A stretch of DNA of 64,000 bases, from contig JAJPIM010000041.1 of NCBI GenBank assembly GCA_021324775.1, forward strand, positions 62,001 through 126,000. Direction: 5' to 3'. The translations under genes were made by a program, and so were the position numbers. Shown one piece after another: positions 59,752-64,000 of the stretch (position 1 is its first letter; each line of letters starts with the position of its first letter). The DNA comes from Gemmatimonadota bacterium (GTDB taxonomy: Bacteria; Gemmatimonadota; Gemmatimonadetes; Gemmatimonadales; Gemmatimonadaceae). Below the pieces are notes generated by a model that was not told where the DNA came from, made no database searches, and was given only the letters and a program-made list of their open reading frames with translations.

Positions 59752-61560
59752 ATGATCGGTGGTCTGTGGGAGCGCCTACGCGCGCGCGACGATTGGAGGT
59801 TTGCGGGTGCGCTCGTGAAGGCCGATCGCCCGCTGGCCACCGCGTGGTGGTCGCTTCTCGTGCTGCGAGGCGTGCTCCCCGCGGTATTCGCGATCGTCAT
59901 GGGCATCCTCGTCGCCGCCGTGCAGCAGCGCCACGCGCTGGCTGCGCCGCTTGCCGCCGTCGGCATCGTGTTCGTGCTCATGCAGGTGCTTCCGCCGCTC
60001 CATTACGCGACCGGCAGCAATCTCGGAAGCCGGACCGCGGCTTGGCTCTACGACCAATTGACCAGGGCCTGCGTCGAGCCGCCCGGCATGGGCCATCTGG
60101 AGAATCCTGCGCTCAGCCAGGATCTCACGGTGGCGCGGGACTTCGACCTGGGGATTACGGGACCGCCGCTGTTCATCGCGATGGATTTCATCGCCAGCGG
60201 ACTGGTGATGATTGCCAGCGGCCTGGCGGCCGCCGCGGTACTCGTCGCGTATACGTGGTGGGCCCCCCTCGTGCTGGCCGGCGCCTGGCTCGGCACTCAC
60301 TGGCTCCTGCGCGAGAGCGGCGTCTGGCGCGATCGCAACACCACCGAAGTGCGCGAAGCGCAGCGCCACGCGGAATACGCCTACCGCCTCGCGGTCGATG
60401 CGCCCGCCGCCAAGGAGCTTCGCCTGTTCGGGCTCGCCGACTGGGTCGTCGAGCGCTTTCGTACGCGGCGCAAACGCCTGCAGGACCTTCAGTGGCACGC
60501 CACGCGGCTGCGGGAGCGTCCGGTCCTGTGGAGCCTCCTGCTCGTCATCGCCGCGAACGTTCTCGTCTTCTGGTCGCTCGGCAATGCCGCCCTGGACGGG
60601 CACCTGGCACTCGGACGATTGGTCACGTTTGCCAGCGCAGCGATCGCGACCAGCGCGATCGCGTTCGGCGGTCTCTCATGGGCCCTTCAGGGCGCCGATG
60701 CACCGGCCGGAGCTGTGTTGCGACTCGAGGCCGCGATGGCGCCATCCGGCGCACTCGCGGGTGGCCGCGCACCGGCCGCCGGTCTGCCGGTCCGTGAGAT
60801 CCGGTTCCGAGGCGTCACGTTCGGCTATCCCTCGTCCGGCACGCCGGTCCTCTCGCGATTCGATCTCGTCGTGCCCGCCGGCTCCTCGCTCGCGATCGTC
60901 GGGGTCAACGGCGCGGGGAAGACCACGATCGCGAAACTCCTCTGCCGCCTGTACGACCCGCAGGAGGGCCGCATCGAGATCGACGGTGTGGATCTCCGGG
61001 ACCTGGATCTCGATCAGTGGCGCAGGGGGCTGACCGCGGTCTTCCAGGACTTCATCCGCTTCGAGCTTCCACTCCGCGACAACGTTGCCCCTGGCGGCGC
61101 GCCCGACGAGATGATCCTGCCCGCGCTTGCCGCTGCGGGCGCGTCCGGGCTCGCCGGGCTGGACACGATACTATCGCGCGCCTATCCCGGCGGCACCGAC
61201 CTGTCCGGCGGACAATGGCAGCGTATCGCACTGGCGCGGGCATTGTGCGCGGTCGAGCGAGGCGCGGGCGTCGTCCTGCTGGACGAGCCGACCGCACAGC
61301 TCGACGTGCGGGGCGAGGCCGAGATATTTGACCGGGTGCTGTCCGCCACGCGCCGGGCCACGACGATCCTGATCTCCCATCGCTTCTCGACCGTGCGCCA
61401 CGCCGACCGCATTTGCGTGCTCGAGAACGGCGCGGTTGCGGAACTCGGGACACACGACGAGTTGATGGCGGCGGGTGGCCGATACCGGACGATGTTCGAC
61501 CTGCAGGCATCCCGGTTTGATGAGAGCGCGGCCGAGGCGACGTTCGATGTCCTCGACTGA
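59752..61560 (+). CDS. ABC exporter half-transporter A (peptide/lantibiotic-type)
   Basis: Membrane and ATPase domains fused, 602 residues from ATG 59752 (GTG 59734 is an alternative). About six transmembrane helices (WWSLLVLRGVLPAVFAIVMGILVAA; LAAPLAAVGIVFVLMQVL; the pair at about 150-200; WSLLLVIAANVLVFWSL) precede the nucleotide-binding domain (about 345-602). The latter has Walker A GVNGAGKTT, Q-loop VFQDFIRFELPLRDNVAPG, signature LSGGQWQ, Walker B VVLLDEPTAQLD and ISHRFSTVRHADRI. The FQDFxRFEL/RDN pattern is typical of exporters in lanthipeptide and lasso clusters. No C39 peptidase domain. It overlaps the next exporter gene by 14 bp. Confidence 0.85.
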   Translation: MIGGLWERLRARDDWRFAGALVKADRPLATAWWSLLVLRGVLPAVFAIVMGILVAAVQQRHALAAPLAAVGIVFVLMQVLPPLHYATGSNLGSRTAAWLYDQLTRACVEPPGMGHLENPALSQDLTVARDFDLGITGPPLFIAMDFIASGLVMIASGLAAAAVLVAYTWWAPLVLAGAWLGTHWLLRESGVWRDRNTTEVREAQRHAEYAYRLAVDAPAAKELRLFGLADWVVERFRTRRKRLQDLQWHATRLRERPVLWSLLLVIAANVLVFWSLGNAALDGHLALGRLVTFASAAIATSAIAFGGLSWALQGADAPAGAVLRLEAAMAPSGALAGGRAPAAGLPVREIRFRGVTFGYPSSGTPVLSRFDLVVPAGSSLAIVGVNGAGKTTIAKLLCRLYDPQEGRIEIDGVDLRDLDLDQWRRGLTAVFQDFIRFELPLRDNVAPGGAPDEMILPALAAAGASGLAGLDTILSRAYPGGTDLSGGQWQRIALARALCAVERGAGVVLLDEPTAQLDVRGEAEIFDRVLSATRRATTILISHRFSTVRHADRICVLENGAVAELGTHDELMAAGGRYRTMFDLQASRFDESAAEATFDVLD

Positions 61561-63355
61561 CGACCTGCCCGCGGCGATTCCCGCCATGTGGCGGGCGCTC
61601 AAGCGCGGCTACCAGGCCGAGCCGCTGCTGCTGAGCGTCTCGTTCTGGCTGGTGCTGCTCGCGGCGCTTCCGGACGCGCTGCTGGCTCTCTGGTTCAAGA
61701 TCCTGGCCGATGCCTTGTCCGCTGGGCGGCGCGGCGTGTTCATGGCGTCGCTGCTGGGGCTGGGCGTGTCGGCGGTGGCGACCTGGTTCCTCCGGGTGAT
61801 CAGCGATCGCGTACAGCGGCGGTTCCGCGACCGGCTGACGGTCGCGCTGGAATCGCACGTGGCGAAGCTCCAGGCATCGGTGGCGACGATCGAGCACCAC
61901 GAGCGGCCCGAGTACCTCGATCGGCTCGCCGTGCTGCGCAACCAGGTTTTCGTGCTCGATCACATGTACATGTCGATCTTCTCGACCTGTGGCTGGATCC
62001 TGCGGCTCGGTGTGACGCTGGCGCTTCTCGTGGCGATCCATCCGGCGCTCGCGTTGCTGGCGGTCTTCGCGCTGCCGACCGTGGTGGCGTCGACATGGCG
62101 GCCGGGCGTCGAGCGGACCGCCGAAGAGCGGGGTGCGGCGGCGAACCGGCTGGCACGGCATCTCTTCGACCTCGCGACAACGGCGGCGCCGGGCAAGGAA
62201 GTACGGGTGACGGGCATCGGCCCGCGGCTGCTCGCAGAGCGGCGCGCGGCGTGGGAACGGTGGTATGGACCGGTCAGCGCGGCGCGCACGCGGAGTGCGC
62301 TGTGGCTCGCAGCCGGGTGGGCGCTCTTCGGCGCTGCGTACGTCGCGGCGGTCGCGTTCGTGTCATTGATCCTGCGCGCGTCGGTAGGCGACGTCGTCCT
62401 GGTGCTGACGGCGGGGTCGCGCCTCTCCGCCTACATTGGCGCGACAGTCGGGGAGATCGGCTTCATGCGCGGGATCTGGCTCGATGGGTCGCGGCGGCTG
62501 GCGTGGCTCGAGGACTATGCCGCGTCGAAGGCGCAGGGTGAAGACGCGCCGGTGCCCGCGCGCCTCGGCACGGGGATTCAATTCGAGCACGTGTCCTTCG
62601 CCTATCCCGGGACGGACCGGCTCGTGCTGGATGACGTGAACCTGCACATCGCCCCCGGGTCGGTCGTGGCGATCGTCGGGGAGAACGGCGCTGGCAAGTC
62701 GACGCTCGTCAAGCTCCTGTGCCGTATGTATCAGCCCACCAGTGGCCGGATCCTCGTGGACGGCGTGGCGCTCTCGCGGATGCCGGCCGCGGCGTGGCGC
62801 GAGCGGCTCGCGGGGGCGTTCCAGGATTTCTGCAAGTTCGAGTTCCGGATGCAGCACACGGTGGGGTTGGGCGACGTTCCCCGGCTCGATGACGTGGCCG
62901 CCGTTACGGCGGCCGTCCAACGGGCCGGCGCGGACGACGTCGTCGAGCGGGCCAGTTCAGGGCTCGAGACGCAACTCGGTCCGACGTGGCCTGAGGGCTC
63001 CGATCTGAGCTTCGGCCAGTGGCAGAAGCTGGCCTTGGCGCGCGGGTTCATGCGTGAGCAGCCGCTGGTGCTCGTGCTCGACGAGCCGACGGCGGCACTC
63101 GACGCCGAGACCGAGCACGCGCTGTTCGAGCGGTTCGCGGCGGCGGCGCGCGAGACGGCATCCATGGGCCAGGGTGCGGGGAGCGGCCGCATCACAGTGC
63201 TCGTGTCGCACCGGTTCAGCACTGCCCGGATGGCGGATATGATCGTGGTGCTCGACGGGGCGCGGGTCACCCAGTCGGGCAGTCATGAGGCGCTCATGGC
63301 CAAGGGCGGGCAATACGCGGAGCTGTACGGGATCCAAGCGGCTGCGTATCGCTGA
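61547..63355 (+). CDS. ABC exporter half-transporter B with variant signature motif
   Basis: Also 602 residues, same architecture as the preceding gene: transmembrane domain (LLLSVSFWLVLLAALPDALLALWF; VFMASLLGLGVSAVATWFL; ALLVAIHPALALLAVFALP; ALFGAAYVAAVAFVSLIL), then the ATPase with Walker A GENGAGKST, GAFQDFCKFEFRMQHTVGLGD, Walker B LVLVLDEPTAALD and VSHRFSTARMADM. The signature reads LSFGQWQ instead of LSGGQ. ATG 61547 lies within the end of the partner gene. Together they probably form a heterodimeric exporter with one altered ATP site. No precursor peptide or modification enzyme is recognised nearby. Confidence 0.85.
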   Translation: MSSTDDLPAAIPAMWRALKRGYQAEPLLLSVSFWLVLLAALPDALLALWFKILADALSAGRRGVFMASLLGLGVSAVATWFLRVISDRVQRRFRDRLTVALESHVAKLQASVATIEHHERPEYLDRLAVLRNQVFVLDHMYMSIFSTCGWILRLGVTLALLVAIHPALALLAVFALPTVVASTWRPGVERTAEERGAAANRLARHLFDLATTAAPGKEVRVTGIGPRLLAERRAAWERWYGPVSAARTRSALWLAAGWALFGAAYVAAVAFVSLILRASVGDVVLVLTAGSRLSAYIGATVGEIGFMRGIWLDGSRRLAWLEDYAASKAQGEDAPVPARLGTGIQFEHVSFAYPGTDRLVLDDVNLHIAPGSVVAIVGENGAGKSTLVKLLCRMYQPTSGRILVDGVALSRMPAAAWRERLAGAFQDFCKFEFRMQHTVGLGDVPRLDDVAAVTAAVQRAGADDVVERASSGLETQLGPTWPEGSDLSFGQWQKLALARGFMREQPLVLVLDEPTAALDAETEHALFERFAAAARETASMGQGAGSGRITVLVSHRFSTARMADMIVVLDGARVTQSGSHEALMAKGGQYAELYGIQAAAYR

Positions 63356-63463
63356 CTCAGTCCGATCGCAGGGCGACCCGGGGATCGATGCGTGTGGCGC
63401 CACCGGGCGAACGTCAGCGGATCGGTCAGCCGGCTCGATTCGAGGAGCTACCCATCGGGCGCG

Positions 63464-63919
63464 TTACCGATGTCTGGTGACGGCCTTCGGAAAGTAGCGA
63501 ACGCCCGCCATGTTCTTGAAATGGTCGTCCTGGGTCCACAACGTGGCGTGGTTGAGCCGTGTGGTCGCCAGGATGATGCTATCCGCCATCGGCAAGCGCT
63601 CCGCTCGGCTCGTCTGCGCGGCGGTGAGAGCGACGTGAGCGTCCAGGTCGATCACGTGGCCTTGTAGCATTTGAGCGGCGCCCCGCTGCGCGTACGCGCG
63701 GCCGCGGTCAGTGTCGAGGCGCTTGTACACCTCGTAGAGGGTGATCGACGGTACGACGAGCCGCGCGACAGCTTCGATGGCGGGTGCGAAGTGTGCGGCG
63801 TTCGGTTCGTCAGCGAAATATTCGAGCCACGCGGATGAATCGACCACATTGGGCCCGGGTGCGGCATCCGGCGGGTTGGGTCGCGGGCGCTCCCGTAGCC
63901 GGCGAGAGGGGCTAGACAC
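63464..63919 (-). CDS. vapC: PIN-domain toxin (VapC family)
   Basis: PIN ribonuclease, 151 residues from GTG 63919. Conserved acidic residues are visible: VVDSSAWLEYFADEPN (first Asp), ITLYEVYKRL (Glu), LPMADSIILATTRLNHATLWTQDDHF (Asp cluster). The core starts at residue 25, so a second GTG at 63847 would give a standard-length 127-residue toxin. The upstream GTG is favoured because it has GAGG about 7 nt before it and overlaps the antitoxin stop by 8 bp. The toxin would cleave RNA when the labile antitoxin is lost. Confidence 0.88.
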   Translation of the reverse strand: MSSPSRRLRERPRPNPPDAAPGPNVVDSSAWLEYFADEPNAAHFAPAIEAVARLVVPSITLYEVYKRLDTDRGRAYAQRGAAQMLQGHVIDLDAHVALTAAQTSRAERLPMADSIILATTRLNHATLWTQDDHFKNMAGVRYFPKAVTRHR

Positions 63920-64000
63920 GGTCGTCCTCGCGCACGACCGTCGTGTCTATCCCGCGAGCGAACCCACGCATGGTGCGCATGCGACGCACCGGCACGAATT
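63912..64000 (-). CDS. Antitoxin of the VapC toxin (partial, runs off the window)
   Basis: Only the C-terminal 28 residues are visible (ending RMRTMRGFARGIDTTVVREDDRV), and the frame is open to the window edge. The ...MRGFARGIDTTVVREDD tail resembles the toxin-wrapping C termini of VapC-partner antitoxins. The TAG stop at 63914-63912 lies inside the toxin's start region, the normal antitoxin-then-toxin order with translational coupling. The DNA-binding N terminus is outside the window, so the antitoxin class cannot be named. Confidence 0.6.
   Translation of the reverse strand, partial: FVPVRRMRTMRGFARGIDTTVVREDDRV

Noticed and set aside
1-64000. CRISPR arrays, rRNA genes and transposase genes
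   Set aside because: No regularly spaced repeat array, rRNA-like stretch or transposase/integrase motif was seen on either strand.

Overview
The window is a GC-rich, densely packed bacterial chromosome segment. It looks like a didermic (Gram-negative type) organism, because it carries a heptose-7-phosphate kinase, a MlaE/F/D lipid transport set and a large secreted beta-rich, probably outer-membrane protein. Gene content and order (rpsU-yqeY-mutS2-dnaG, Rex beside an arginine deiminase, MCE-family transport, many GTG/TTG starts) suggest Gemmatimonadota. That is an inference, because no rRNA gene is present.

Left part (1-32.9 kb). A truncated serine hydrolase and a leftward DUF3224 / secreted protein / heptose kinase set come first. 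A long rightward run follows: lipid transport (mlaE-mlaF-mlaD), an asparaginase, obg, dprA, hemW, then hrcA, dnaJ, prmA, rsmE and a HIT protein. A leftward Tat-type phosphoesterase is divergent from a large rightward information-processing run: rpsU, yqeY, mutS2, dnaG, a zinc-ribbon coiled-coil protein, recJ, rsmD, coaD and pta. Next come a partner-switching module (STAS, HATPase, SpoIIE-type phosphatase), rsmA, the leftward redox repressor rex, and rightward arginine deiminase, DEDD exonuclease and metallo-beta-lactamase-fold genes.

Middle (32.9-48.3 kb). The infC-rpmI-rplT ribosomal operon has an elaborate upstream region: four degenerate 15-bp tandem repeats, a good promoter, a roughly 210-nt leader with an intrinsic-terminator-like hairpin, and an ATC start codon for infC. 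It continues through pheS-pheT, a short coiled-coil gene, zapA, rny, folD, xseA, xseB, a polyprenyl synthase, dxs, nadK and recN. These are translation, RNA decay, one-carbon, DNA repair and isoprenoid genes, mostly with 1-25 bp overlaps.

Right part (48.3-64 kb). This is accessory DNA. A secreted beta-rich protein is divergent from a six-hairpin-type glycosidase-like protein, followed by tRNA-Gly(GCC). The last 18 nt of that tRNA, plus several bases beyond, recur 5.6 kb downstream. The enclosed segment (an alpha/beta hydrolase, a Tat-exported FMN hydroxyacid oxidase, a decayed MacB/FtsX permease fragment and an intact relative of it) looks like a genomic island that has lost its integrase. 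Beyond it lie a secreted LVIVD-type repeat protein, a pair of equal-length (602 aa) ABC exporters resembling peptide/lantibiotic exporters, and a PIN toxin with the end of its antitoxin at the window edge.
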